64,000 nt of DNA from Apodemus sylvaticus. Taxonomy: Eukaryota > Chordata > Mammalia > Rodentia > Muridae. Location of the stretch: contig NC_067472.1 of the NCBI RefSeq assembly GCF_947179515.1, positions 104,739,506-104,803,505 of the forward strand. Direction: 5' to 3'. A program made the translations under genes and the position numbers. The first letter of the stretch is position 1, and each line of letters begins with the position of its first letter. Shown here one piece after another: positions 23,110 through 34,904 of this stretch. A model generated the notes under the pieces. That model searched no databases, was not told where the DNA came from, and worked only from the letters and a program-made list of their open reading frames with translations.

Positions 23110-24515
23110 GAATGTTTTTGTGCACCATGTCTTCAAAAGCTGATTTCTGTACCCAGAGAAAGGGCTGAAATTGGAGAGCATTTTGGAGATGGTGTGAAAA
23201 CCTAGTGCAGTGGAAACGTTCTGGAATCTAGGAAGGTGATCCTAATGAAGTCTCCTAGTAATGGGGAATACAGAGTTTCAACTGGCCATCTCTTGTCGTC
23301 AGGCAAGGCTTCTAGTGATGGAATTATGTTGCATTCAACTGAGTTGTTAGCCAAGGGATCCTATGGAAATTCCCAAACAACCTGGGCTGTTGCTAAGAAA
23401 AAATGTTGTTCTCCAGAAACTGATAGCAGGGCCCCATTGCTGAGGATAATATCCACACAACTCACTGAAGTCAAATTGGAGCAGACATGGAGCCTTTACC
23501 CCCTACATTCTAGTCTCTTTGGTGGGGTAAGTTACTCTGCAGGGTACCAAAAGAGAAACATGGACACCAACGCAGCCACAAAACCTTTGACCTACATCTG
23601 TCCTGCCTGCAAAATATGTTAGGTCAATGACAGCACAGGATTTATGGGAGTAGCCAATCAATATCTCATTTGATTTAAGGCCTACTCCACAAGAAGGAAC
23701 CTATATCCAACACTGTTTAGGGAACCAAGAACCTGACACTTGACAGCCCAGAGACCTCAAGTAAAACCAAATGCTACTGGTCTAAAAAATAATAATAAAT
23801 ACAATGATTCCTAATGATGTTCTTCTATATTCATAGATCAGTGCCTTCCTTATCCAGTCATCAGAGAGGTTCCTCTGGCAGCAGATAGGATCAGATGCAG
23901 AGACACACAGGCAGACAATATGTGAAGAGGGAGAGAGAGTGAGTCTAAATTGTAGGTCTCTATCAAAGCCTTCCCCTCAGAACTCAAGAGAATCACACGA
24001 AAGAGGAGGCAGAAAATTTGTAAGAGCCAGAGGTGATGGAAGGTACCAAAATAAGGTCTTCTGAATCAACTAAGCAAGGTGCATATGAGCTCACAAAAAC
24101 TAAAGCAGAAAGCACAGGTATACACAGGTCTACTTCAAGTCCTATGTGTATATATTATAGTTATTAGCTTAGTATTTTTATGGGACTCCTGATTGTGAGA
24201 ATAAGTGAGTCTATGACTCTTGTGTCTGGTTTTGGGACTCTCTTCCTGTTGAGTTGCCATGTCCAATTTTCAATATGAAAGTTTTTGCTTTATCTTATTA
24301 TATTTTATTGTGTAAGTTTGGCTGTTATCCATTAGAAGCCTTTTCTTTTCTAATGAGAGACAGAAAGGGAGTGAATATGGAGGGGAGGAGAAGTGAGGCA
24401 GGTCTGGAGAGAGTAGAGGGAGAGGAAAGTATAATCGTGATATATATGAAAAAAGAATCTATTTTCAATGAAAGAAAAATTAACTAATTAATAAAAATAA
24501 TAAACAAAACCACTG
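23110..24515 (+). mobile_element. Rodent L1 3' region (Lx-like)
   Basis: Contains in order words of a common rodent L1 3' end: 'aacctagtgcagtggaaacg', 'catctgtcctgcctgcaaaa', 'aggttcctctggcagcagat', 'tattagcttagtatttttat', 'ctaatgagagacagaaaggg', and a final 'gaatctattttcaatg' before A-rich sequence. The 128-codon open frame at 23236-23622 sits inside it and is not a gene. Exact subfamily not assigned. Confidence 0.65.
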
Positions 24516-25084
24516 ATCTTCTCTGTACCTAGAGATATAATCTCCAAGCACCTGGTAAGTTCACAAGATTAATTTACAATAGGGCATGATAAGGAGTAGG
24601 GAGTGTTGTAACATGTAACTCTTGATGTATTACTTACTGTTCCTAGCAGGAGGAAAGGAGACTATTTTAAGAAGAGGGACAAGACCAACGTGCAGCCTGG
24701 CTGAGCTGTGATAAAAACTGCAGCAAAACTGTAGTGGAGGCTCTCCAGGGTAGAGAAGCAAAGACAAAAGGGAAAGCTGATGCAGATGAGAAGACAGGTA
24801 ATTTGCAGCTAGGCCTCTTCATGGCTTTGAATATCATAAATTGAAATTTAAATTCCTTTTGTTAGCAAGGATAAAAACAAAAGATTTTCAAGCAGCTGCA
24901 TAGTGGAAGGCCTATTTTGCATAGACACAAAGACAATCATAATGAAAGGTAGAGACATTTTGTTGCACTGTAGCAAATGGAATTGAAAAAGGGAGCAGAG
25001 AGAAGCAGCTACTTAACATTTCAGAAAAGAGAAGATGAAACCTAAAGAAGTGGAAGACAAAGAAGTTAGTGTCAACTTACAGGC

Positions 25085-25271
25085 AATATTTACTTATTTA
25101 GTTTATGTGGGTGTTTTGTCTGCATATCTGTTGCACATCACAAGAGGGCACTGGATTCCATGGGCCTTTGGTTACAAATAGCTGTGAGCTGGCATGTGGG
25201 TGCTCAGAAGTGAACCCAGGACCTTTGGAAGGACAGTCAGTGCTCTAACCACTGAGTCATCTTTCCAGCCC
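25085..25271 (-). mobile_element. B3/B2-type SINE
   Basis: 'gtgctctaaccactgagtca' then 'tctttccagcccc' at the head side; 'gtgggtgttttgtctgcata' at the tail side. Confidence 0.82.
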
Positions 25272-25439
25272 CTACAGACAATATTTAAAGCCAACCAGGA
25301 CTGGTAAGGGAAATCTCTAGAAAGCCAAAGAGGGAACTTTGAGGAACAGACAGTGAAAACCTACCTGCAAAGATTAAACCTTTACCCAGCATTTCCTTCT
25401 CAGTAATTTCATTTCCCCACAGACACAGTCACACGTTCA

Positions 25440-25915
25440 CAGTGTGCAAAGATACATTTATGAGCACAGGAGACTTATTCACTATAGCATATTTACAACA
25501 GTCATTAATTACCAACATGCAAATGAATGGCTGCCTCATCCTTACTAAAATACTGAAACAGCCATTAAAACGAATGAAGAATCCTGTGAAAGGGTGTTTA
25601 AAGTAGATTTTGTAAATGTGCGAAGGCATATGCACACTTTCTGGCAGAAAGATGCCTATAGGAACATATGCACATAACAACTCTAGCCCTGTTAAAAAGA
25701 ATAAAACTGTATGAATAAATCATGAATAAATTACACATAAAAAACTATAAAAGCAGAAAGCCCACATGCCTCTTACAGCAATTACTCCAGGTGATAGAAT
25801 GTGAGAGAACGATAACTCAGAAAAAGAAAGAGGGTAGACTTCATACTGTTTATACTCTTCTATACTATTTAACTAATGATAATCATATATTACTCTGATA
25901 AAAGGTTTTAAACTA
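25440..25915 (+). mobile_element. Ancient mammalian L1 3' end
   Basis: 'cactatagcatatttacaac', 'tgcaaatgaatggctg' and 'gaaacagccattaaaacgaa' follow the order of L1M-type 3' untranslated sequence. Strongly diverged. Confidence 0.55.
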
Positions 25916-26044
25916 AACCAACTATCAATTAACACAATTAAACAGGAAACTGAAATTGCTAAAACCAAATAGGTTTCAAATAAACAAATATAAATTGGCA
26001 ATTCCATTCCCAATAAAAACCTCTACAAAACACTCAGCACCTAA

Positions 26045-26525
26045 GGCTAAAAATAGGGGCTGGAAAATTTTAAGGAACAGAGGATCATAAAGTTTCCCAT
26101 GAGAGTGCGTCTCCTAGAAGGTCAGAAGCTACACCCCTGAGTCTCCCAATGTGACCGTTTACACATGAGCTGAACAAGGACAACACCAATAGACAAGTGG
26201 ACAGAGGGAAAGCCCACAACACCTCAACCCTACAAAGAATTTGGTGCAATTAAGGCATGCTGAGAGTAGGAAAAAAAGAAAGAGCATATCAAGTGGTTAT
26301 CCAATACTAAATGGTCAGTCCTACAAACATCTATATAAATCAGCTGTGTTCATGTATTTAGGAGTATATGTATATATGCATACATATACATATGTAGCAA
26401 TAATTAATAAAAAAGATGTCATAAGTTGAAAGAGACAATGGAAGAGTATTACCGGAAGGTTTTGGAGAGATGAAAAGGAAGGAAGAAGGATGTAATTGGA
26501 TTATAATATAAAAATTTAAATTTCT
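26045..26525 (+). mobile_element. Rodent L1 3' end
   Basis: Words in order: 'cctcaaccctacaaagaatt', 'ggcatgctgagagtaggaaa', 'tggttatccaatactaaatg', a (TA)n-rich block, 'aaaagatgtcataagttgaa', and a terminal AT-rich stretch 'ggattataatataaaaattt'. Confidence 0.75.
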
Positions 26526-26649
26526 TAAACTGGAAATTGCCATTCTTACCGTCAGTTCTGAACTCTTTATTGTCTCTTCCAGAGTACCTTCACCATCTTC
26601 TCAAATTACCTAAATTAAAATTTCTAGGAGTAGACCTTGTACTACCATC

Positions 26650-26900
26650 AGAACAGGTGGGAGCTCAAGAGGAAGTTTAAAAAATGCCGCTGATGGAAAA
26701 AGTGGTTCTGAAAAAGGAAGGGAGGTTCTGCTTCTGGAAAATGATGGTGCTGACAAGGCTCAGAGTCCCTAATGTGCTGCCGATGCAGTAATGCCAAGCA
26801 CATTCTATAAGGAATATGGCAAAATCATGGAAGCCGTGGAAAAGGTAAAGTCTGGAAGTGGTCACACAGAAAATAAAGTCAGGCAAGGGGGTGAACTGAG
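26650..26900 (+). pseudogene. Possible degraded retrocopy fragment of unknown parent
   Basis: One plus-strand frame reads protein-like for about 75 codons with a single stop. It includes NAADGKSGSEKGREVLLLEN before the stop and FYKEYGKIMEAVEKVKSGSG after it. I do not recognise the parent, and there is no clear poly-A tail or flanking repeat. It may equally be a chance frame. Confidence 0.25.
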
Positions 26901-27429
26901 CTGGATGACCATAAGGACTGTTTCATGAAGCAGTATCAACTTTATCTGTAAGTTGGATGAGTAAGTCTGTGTTTACAGACAGACATACTGGCTACAAAAA
27001 AATGGATATCCTATTAGTACATTAAAGAAAGAAAATAATATGAAAGAGTGAAAAAACAAAGTCCTGGGAGTGGCTGTATAATCTCCCTCCCCTCCAACTA
27101 TTTCTAGTCAGTAAGTATCAAGTGGCTTCTGTGCCAAGAACTATTTTAGATACAAAGGAAGCTGTCTATACTTTGAGAATAAACCCGGCAAACCCCAAAA
27201 CCAAACCAATTGTAAGTCCTCTCTCTGACTTCATGCTCTTAGAAACCTCTGAAATTTCCCTCACAACCTCATTGTTACTATAACTTTCATGATTCAAATG
27301 AAGATAAATCAAGAATTCTGAAGTTCTATACTTTGGCCATAGTATACTCTACCTTAAACTATGATCATAGAGTTAATCATTACCTTCTCTACTGACGTTC
27401 TTCAATGTCTCTGTTACCTTCTGAATAAA

Positions 27430-27930
27430 AATGCGACCTCCCAGGCATGGTATTCAAAGCCCTTTATGATGCTTACTTATGTATTCTCTACACCCACTGC
27501 TAGGTTTACTCTGCAACCTACGGATTTCACACTAGCCATCCCGAACTTTTTTACTGTTATCCAATATTGTATTTTCCTGTGCTCCATACCTTCAACATGT
27601 TACTTCTGCTCAGATTCCTTTCACCAAGCTGTCTCCCTGGCAAAGACTTGCACATTCCTTAAGACAAAAATGCTGTAAGCCAAGATTGTTCTGTGATATG
27701 TACCCCTATAACTTCCCAATTCAACAACTGTTAACAGTGGCTACTTTCTGAGAGTCCTGAAAGATAATCTATCTTTCAAGGTCTCCAATACTAAAGTATA
27801 CTTTAAGAGCTGGCTTACTATATAAAGGTAATTATATTTCTATCACTGGGTTGTTTTAATTAATAATGAATGAGAATAAAGTTCCTGCCAAGTGTCTGGC
27901 ATTTAATAAATATTCAGTAACTGTTTGCTC
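27430..27930 (+). mobile_element. Ancient L2 LINE
   Basis: 'gtattcaaagccctttatga', 'ctgctcagattcctttcacc' and the terminal 'gtgtctggcatttaataaat' occur in L2 order. Diverged, with unrelated sequence between the main part and the end. Confidence 0.6.
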
Positions 27931-29085
27931 AAAACACCTCTTACAATAAGGTTTTATAAGTGTGCCTAGGAGCACAGCCATTACCCTTCCTTCTATAGTA
28001 ATCTAAACAAACTGGAATACACATCACACATTAGTTGCAATCCTGTATCAGCAACACAGACTCCTAAGGGCTGATTCACACCAGCAAAACAGAACCTGCA
28101 TACTAACCACAGGCTTTATTTTATCTATTTCTTTTATTTAGAACTTGATTCCCGTATCTCTTTCCCCTCAACTGAATTGTTTGCATAGTGGTAAATCCAT
28201 AAGATTTCTATTTTTATTTCCCATTTTACTTTAATATTAAAGTTATGCCATCTCTTATTTTGTGGCTCTGGAAGTTGAAGTGTGGCCCATGTAAACAACT
28301 ATTGGGCTTTCTTCTAATATCATTCTACCTTCTAGACCCATTCTTAAGAAATGCTCTGATGACGTCAGTCTTTATCAATATTTCTGTACCATGCTTTCTG
28401 ACTCAGGCTTTAAACACTTCATACATAGGTCTTAACTATCCTAGTTTCTTTTAAACTGTTGTTCACTGGAATCGGTCTTAATTCCAAAAAGATGGTAAAT
28501 TCTGAGTTTTATACTTCTCTATCTTGTAAACTAAGGATATCTCTGAATAAAAACACCAATAAATAACTCCAAATTTTAATGCTCCAAAAGGCATCAAAGT
28601 CTAAACAAAATCACAAGGTAATGGTAGGTCACTGAGTACAAAATTTGCATTCTATTGTCACTGGCCTTCTTTAAAAGTTGCAGGTGGAACATGAATGGGT
28701 AAACTTCTGGACATCCTATTATACACAAACAATTCTAGAGTTATATGAAATACTCAAGCTCACAAAAATCTCAACTTTCAAAATTTAAGATTTACTTTTG
28801 ATGAATCAATGAGCATGACAGCAGTGTAATCTTGTTTCATTACTATTGTAACAGTGTTCTATGCTCATAGGTTCATAAGAAAATAATCTGTATTTTCTGT
28901 TCTTTCAATATCATACATGCATTGATTAATATATAATTTTGGTTTAAGATATGCTGAATATGTGAATTAGATATAATCTAATTCACAAAGCTTATTTATA
29001 TATGTTATGAAATATAGTTTTAAAAATAATTATGTCTTAAGAACAGAGGCAAAGAAAGAAGCAATTCTTTTAAAAGCCAGTGTTA

Positions 29086-29280
29086 GGCTGGAGAAATGGC
29101 TCAGTGATTAAGAGCACTGACTGCTCTCACAGAGGTCCTGAGTTCAAATCCCAGCAACTACAAGGTGGCTTACAACCACCTGTAATGAAATCGGTATATC
29201 TGATCTCTTCTGGTATATCTGAAGACAGCTACAGTGTACTTAATATAATAAACAAATCTTTTTTTAAAAAAAGGCACAGA
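29086..29280 (+). mobile_element. B2 SINE with distant flanking repeat
   Basis: Head 'ggctggagaaatggctcagt' follows directly on taaaagccagtgtta (29071-29085). A perfect second copy of that 15-mer is at 29409-29423, not at the B2 tail but 129 bp beyond it, past a 29-nt A run. Confidence 0.9.
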
Positions 29281-29353
29281 TAGGAATAATACATAATATA
29301 TGATCTACTGTCCTCATTTCTGGGTATAAGCTAAAGGATCTAAAATCAGTATG

Positions 29354-29356
<3 letters not shown>

Positions 29357-29385
<29 letters not shown>
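29357..29385 (+). repeat. Poly-A run (29 nt)
   Basis: Uninterrupted A run between the B2 and the second copy of its flanking 15-mer. Confidence 0.95.
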
Positions 29386-29387
<2 letters not shown>

Positions 29388-29545
29388 CTGGTCCCAAGAG
29401 GGGGGAAATAAAAGCCAGTGTTACATTATCTAAATAAGACCACTTTGGAAAAAAACAAGATAGGAACTGGGGTTAAGACTTAATACAAAGCACATGCCAT
29501 ATGGACGCCGGTACATAGAATTACCAGAACACAGACAAAAAATTA

Positions 29546-29757
29546 GGTGTAATCGCATGTCCTTATAATCCCAACACCAGGGAAGTGGAAAAAAGAGGTT
29601 CCCTAGGGCTTGCAGGCCATTCACCCCAGCCTTATTGGCAAACCCCAGAGCCCACAAGAGACACTGTCTCATAAAACAAGCTGATGGTACCAGAGCAATG
29701 ATATATGAAGTTGACTGAACACATACACACATGCACGCACGAACTCACACACGCAAG
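29546..29757 (+). mobile_element. B4/RSINE1-like SINE next to a splice donor
   Basis: 'gtaatcgcatgtccttataa', 'cattcaccccagccttattg' and a CA/CG-rich 3' end 'acatgcacgcacgaactcac'. It ends 20 nt from the donor of the 77-nt exon and is antisense to Fchsd2. Confidence 0.6.
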
Positions 29758-29777
29758 TAGCAAAGCCACTACGTTAC

Positions 29778-29854
29778 CTGTAATCATTCCGATCATCAGT
29801 TTTTATTCCAGGCCAATCTCTCTTCAGGTATTGACTAGCCAACTTCTGGATACC
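29778..29854 (-). CDS. Fchsd2: Fchsd2 coding exon, F-BAR 'LASQYLKRDWPG' segment (77 nt)
   Basis: The acceptor 'ttttaacag' is followed by GGT ATC CAG AAG, so the translation starts GIQK and continues LASQYLKRDWPGIKTDDR and NDY, with the first two bases of an arginine codon before donor CAG|gtaacg. It continues the first F-BAR helix directly from the 46-nt exon (YAQ then GIQKLA). The 77-nt length is 25 codons plus two bases, so skipping shifts the frame. An inverted (plus-strand) B4/RSINE1-type SINE ends about 20 nt beyond the donor, leaving almost no unique intron sequence there. From memory the human protein has M where this one has I after the glycine; I did not align them. Confidence 0.95.
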
Positions 29855-31319
29855 CTGTTAAAATATATATAAGGATGAGAAAAATGGGACTTATGCAATA
29901 CTCATTTTATGTAACCAAACTACTTGTCTGAACCACAACTGCCATCTCAGGCTCCCAATATTACTTGGCTGAAGCATGGGACACATTACTATATTCCAGC
30001 AGCACAACTCTCATGTACCAGGAGAGGAACAGGAATAGTCACTGTGGAACAGAAAGATACACACTGGTTTCTTGACCTGAAGAGCAAACTTTGATGATGT
30101 TCCATATTTTAATGTAGATTTTAAATATCTTTTTATTAAAAACACACACATGCAGAAGAATTCACTTAAAATAGAAAAAAGTTTTTCTAAAAATATACTC
30201 ACTATAACCTATACAATATCAATGTCAATAAAACAGAGTATTTATCTGTGTATATATTGAGAATTTAGGATTAGAACAGAGAAGAACCTTTTGTTGGGAA
30301 GTAGGCTAGTCATTCTAACTATTATATATTCCTTCTAGATAAACACAAATATAGTCCAATAGCAAGATTAACAAGCCCTATGTAATAGATCTTTATTTCT
30401 ATATTTATACCCATAAAAAGAATACCATGCTGAAATGAATAATTATCAGAGTAACTAGAGAACAAGCACTTAAAGAATCATGCTTTACTCTGTACACAGT
30501 ACCTTTCTTATAAGATCTACTGCCAAATCAACTTAGCCTAACTCATCAAATGCCTATGTTGAAACAGCATTCTTTCCATCCAAAGCATAGCAAGACTAAA
30601 GCTCCTTTGAATCTTAAATTCTTCCTGAACTTGGCAATAGCTGGGTCCCACTATTTCCAGATATGATGTATTCTGAGAACTCATCTTAACTACAATCTCC
30701 AGTACTTCCACTTAAGATCTCTTATACTCTAGGGAACCCAACTGGCAAGTCTTCCTTAGCTACATAACAGTATCTTTCTCACTTCTGAACCTTGTTCACG
30801 TTGTTTCCATTATACAAAATATCTTTCTACCATCTCTCAATCATACCTGTCACATTCTTACCTCTTGTTTTTTAATGACTCTTAGTTTTCCTAACCATAC
30901 ACTCATAAATATGAGCAAAAGAACAGTTTCAATGTACAAGTATTTCACTTCATTCTACTAAAATAATTTATTATACTTTATTTATAGGTTGGAATTCTAA
31001 GAATGAACTATCTTTATGAACTATTTGGTTCCCCTGAAATACAGGTCTTAAAGGAGAAGAAGGATAAATATTTGATAGTTCAGTTCTGAGCCATTATAGA
31101 TTCATATTTTAAATAATGGCTGTGTTCTAATCTATTGTAATCAAATAATCTGTAGGAGGCCCTCCAAACTGGCTCCATTATCACAACCCCAAAAGGCTCT
31201 CGCTTATTCATTGCTTTCTTTTCCATTTCCTAACCAAGACCCATAGTAAGTTTTCCATGGACGTCTGAGAAACTTAGCAGCACAAGCTAGGTCTGTCCTT
31301 ATCGTTTTTCTATCTTTTT

Positions 31320-31560
31320 AACTACTACTACACTTTCAGTTACTCTGTTATACAATCCTATTTATTCATAATTCTCATATCCTGCTACTATCTTGTTTAA
31401 ATATTTTTCTGTTTGTTAACTATAAATTCCACTAGGTAGGGATTATGTTTATTTATATATTCTTATCAATAAAGTACTATATCCTCAGGCTACAACATAA
31501 TGGCTAGCAGTTAGTTGTTGCTAAAATATCCAATGTCTGCATAAATTAATTCCACTTATA
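31320..31560 (+). mobile_element. Ancient L2 LINE, 3' end
   Basis: 'aattccactaggtagggatt', 'atgtttatttatatattctt' and 'aacataatggctagcagtta' in L2 order. Confidence 0.6.
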
Positions 31561-32092
31561 TTACTGTTCCTAATGTAGCAATCTTTTGTGTTTTTATCAT
31601 TGTAGGTTTAAAATGTTTGGATCAAAATTTCTGTGGTCCTTAATTTTAACATAGGAAAAATGATATTATGACCATTAGTTTTGACTACAAATAAATTCTT
31701 CAATATTGTCAAATTTGGCTATCCTCATGATTGAAAGGGATTATGCGTATAACTCAAAGCAATGAGAAAGATTCCCTGGAGTTTATTTCAATACCTAGTT
31801 CATACTGCACATTAATATTTGAAAAGATTGACTAAATCAAGATCCCTGAATTACAAGAACTCATTATCTGTAGAGAGAAGTAAGCAGTATAAAGCACAAA
31901 ATGCCAAACAACATGCAGCTTCCAAAAATAAATATATAAATGTCCAAATAAGGAACAGATGATATAACTTTTTAAAAAATCACATATAGGTGATACAATA
32001 ATTTTCAGCTTAATTAACTCTAAAGTGCTTGCAGAACATTTCACATAAAACATGGTTGGCCTAAAAAATGAGCCTCTTAAGAGAAGGGAAAG

Positions 32093-32212
32093 GAGCCAGG
32101 AGCAGTGGTGGCGCACGCCTTTAATCCCATACTCAGGAGGCCAGCCTGGTCTATCATGCAAATTCCAGGTTAGTGAAGGCTACATAAAGAAACCCTGCCT
32201 TGAAAAACCAAG
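32093..32212 (+). mobile_element. B1 SINE with internal deletion
   Basis: 'gcagtggtggcgcacgcctt' runs into 'actcaggaggccagcctggt', missing about 30 bp of the usual middle. Confidence 0.87.
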
Positions 32213-32373
32213 GGGTGGGGGGCAGGGAGGAGGGAAAGAAGAGGGAAAGGCCAGCATCTATTCACATTTTCTCTTAACTCTGTGACAGAGACCTAACTGT
32301 TAAAACCACAAGGAAATAGGACACTTTATAATATTCAGAATTACTTAAGGTAATACAGTTCATAAATAGTTAA

Positions 32374-32490
32374 ATTCTAGCCAGGCTTCTAATCCCAGTT
32401 CTTGGGAAATAGAGGTTAAGTTCTACCATAAATTTAAGGGCGGACTTGTCTACACAGCAAGTTACAGGCCTATATCAAATGACAAGTTAA
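32374..32490 (+). mobile_element. Degenerate B1-like SINE
   Basis: 'agccaggcttctaatcccag' and 'cggacttgtctacacagcaa' remain. Confidence 0.6.
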
Positions 32491-33694
32491 ACTTGAGCTA
32501 GAATCTCAAGTTCCCAAAAGTTTTTATAAAAAGACACCATTTAAAGTAGATTTTATCTAATTCTAAAGAAAAATAAAATCAATGGATTAATTTGCTAACT
32601 TTTTGTGCATTCTAAACCACTAAAGCAGTTTCTAGAGCTTTAAACCACAAAGCTGGACTGTATTAAACTGAATGAACCTTTCAGAGATGAGTTGAGGGAT
32701 TCATAAACTGGACAAACAGTGAGCTCTCTAGATGAAAGACTTTATTCAAGTTAGTTCACAGAGACAGGAATCATGATTTCTATGTGCTCTACGCAGCTGT
32801 TCAAGATCTAATATGCATAGATGCTCAGAAATACTCCATGATCATTATCAGAAGGTCCTAAATAACATTTCATGCCTCTAAGAAAATTTTATATATTTAA
32901 TTTAACTAGTTCACCTTCTAAATTATGCTTAAAGCTACATCATATAGATGAATGGTCTATTACAAAGAAAATTGTCCACACTAGTTAATTCGCTAAGGAA
33001 AATAAAGTTATGGCTGGCTATCCTTAAAAAGCTTTTTCTTCCATCACTCCCCTGACCCATGGGAGGAGTATTACTCTCAAAACTGGTCCACTAGGCGTAT
33101 TTTTATTTACATTAACTTGAACACCATGTACAAAACATTCCTTTGACTAGCAATATAATTCCCACTGAAGCAGTGACTTCCATAAAAATGTAGTACTATC
33201 AGACAGCCTTTGGAACACCCAATGACATCCTATTCCAACTTTTTAAGAAGCTGTCAGTGTCTGATGTAAGACTTGCTTTGTTTTACCATTCAATAACACT
33301 TGCTGTATTTCCCTAACAAGTGAAGAAATACAAAGAAAGCCACTGTTAAGTAGGCACTGGGAAATGGACTGATGGTTTAACCTTCGGCCCATTCATGACA
33401 CCAAGCTGAGCAGGAGTGTGCTCCTGGCTCTCCCATTCTGTGTGTAGCCATTCTTTCCACAGCAAAGGATGAAATTAAAACTTCAATTTCACTAAGATTG
33501 ACATTAGGTGGATTTTTTAAATATTAGGAAACAACATTCTGTATATGCTATGCCTTTATTTCACAAAATTCCCAATGTTACATAAATGGTATTTGAAAAG
33601 TAAATACACTGCATATGGTAGATGGAAGGTGTAATAACAACCTTACCATATTCCCACATCAATCTCATATTAACAAAAGCTTTATAATTACTCT

Positions 33695-33796
33695 CTTTTA
33701 AATTTATTCATTTTTGTATATGCTGGGAACTGAACCTGAACCCTCTCTATAAGAGAAGTAAATGCTTTTAACTACTAAGCCATTATTCAGGCCCCA
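33695..33796 (-). mobile_element. B3-like SINE fragment
   Basis: 'tatgctgggaactgaacctg' then 'ttaactactaagccattatt'; the tail-side half is missing. Confidence 0.55.
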
Positions 33797-33807
33797 ATTC
33801 TTTTGCA

Positions 33808-33944
33808 ATTTCTTGTTTTTACAAACAGGGCCTCACTGTGTAACCCTGGCTAGCCTAGAACTATCTGCAGGCCAGGCTGTCCTGGAACATACAGAGATCT
33901 GCCTCTCTCTGCCTCCTAAGTGCTGAGATTAAAGGAGGGCATGG
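33808..33944 (-). mobile_element. B1 SINE
   Basis: 'caaacagggcctcactgtgt' and 'aagtgctgagattaaaggag' visible on the plus strand. Its head flank starts an inverted duplication (33945-34172). Confidence 0.8.
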
Positions 33945-34172
33945 TGACAGCAGCCCTAAATCCAACCTTCTTAAGAAAAGATTTGAAATGATATCATTTG
34001 GTTGGTTTATAAAAGTACTGTTTTAAAGAGTTACAGTTTTTACCTTTTAATTCTCTATACTTACCATTATGTTGATTTTAGTAATGTACTTCAATTCAGT
34101 TGTTATTGTCTTTTTAAAAAAAATAGCACTTCAAACCTTTTCTTAAGAAGGTTGGAATTAGGGCTGCTGTCA
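33945..34172. repeat. Inverted duplication, 43-bp arms
   Basis: Arms 33945-33987 and 34130-34172 are reverse complements with two mismatches; the core is ccttcttaagaaaag / cttttcttaagaagg. The spacer is 142 bp. B1-like sequence continues outward from both arms, so the duplicated piece may have included a B1 head. Confidence 0.92.
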
Positions 34173-34437
34173 TGGTACCCCCTTTAGTCGCAGAACTTTG
34201 AGTGGACAGAGCTAGATGTTTTTACTACTCACATGTCTATGTAATTTTTTATTTAGATGCCTCCTGTTCTAATTTACCCACAAAATTACTTGTTCTAGTT
34301 TCTCCACCTTGCTTATTATAACTTCTTCTTTCCAACACTGAGAAACATAGCTTCTATTATCTGTGTTCTATGTATTTGTTTAATGCTGGTATCTGTATAC
34401 TACATTGCAGAATTGTTAAAATATAACTATTGATCCA

Positions 34438-34745
34438 ATAGGGATTAAACCACCAACCAAACAGTACACATGAAGGGACCCATAGATCCAGCTGCATATG
34501 TAGCAGAGGATGGCCTTATCTGGCATCAATGGGAGGGGAGGCCCTTCCTTGGTCCTGTGGGTGCTTGATGACCCAGCTTAGGGAAATTCTAGGGTGGTGA
34601 GGTAGGAGTGAGTGGGTGGGGGGGTTCCCTCATAAAAGCAGGGGAAGAGGGGAATGGGATGGGTTTGTGAAGGGGAAACTGGAAAGGAGGATAACATTTG
34701 AAAAGTAAATAAATAAAACAACCAATAAAAAAGAAATAAATATAT
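34438..34745 (+). mobile_element. Mouse L1 3' untranslated end
   Basis: 'ggattaaaccaccaaccaaa', 'ccagctgcatatgtagcaga', a G-rich polypurine stretch and terminal 'aataaataaaacaaccaata'. It matches the L1 end at 41400-41738 closely by eye. Confidence 0.92.
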
Positions 34746-34841
34746 ATAAAGTTTCCACCACTTGAGAGTGGGCTGTACTAAGAGAGTGATCTGCTTACAC
34801 AAAGTAGAGAATACCAAAAGGGAAGAAGCCTAGCATACACA

Positions 34842-34863
34842 AACACACACACACACACACACA
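34842..34863 (+). repeat. (CA)n microsatellite
   Basis: About ten CA units. Confidence 0.9.
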
Positions 34864-34904
34864 ATATATCAGTTTTGATTAAAAAAATATACAAGTAAAT
34901 ATAT

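Larger units (their letters stand above)
21262..29777 (-). other. Fchsd2: Fchsd2 intron, 8.5 kb
   Basis: Dominated by L1 3' ends (23110-24515, 26045-26525) and an older L1 piece (25440-25915). It also has an L2 relic and B1/B2/B3/B4 SINEs. Nothing recognised in 21345-22030, 24520-25080, 26905-27425 and 27935-29070 beyond unique sequence. Confidence 0.9.

Noticed and set aside
23236..23622. 128-codon plus-strand frame
   Set aside because: Falls inside a rodent L1 3' region; words match repeat sequence, not a gene.
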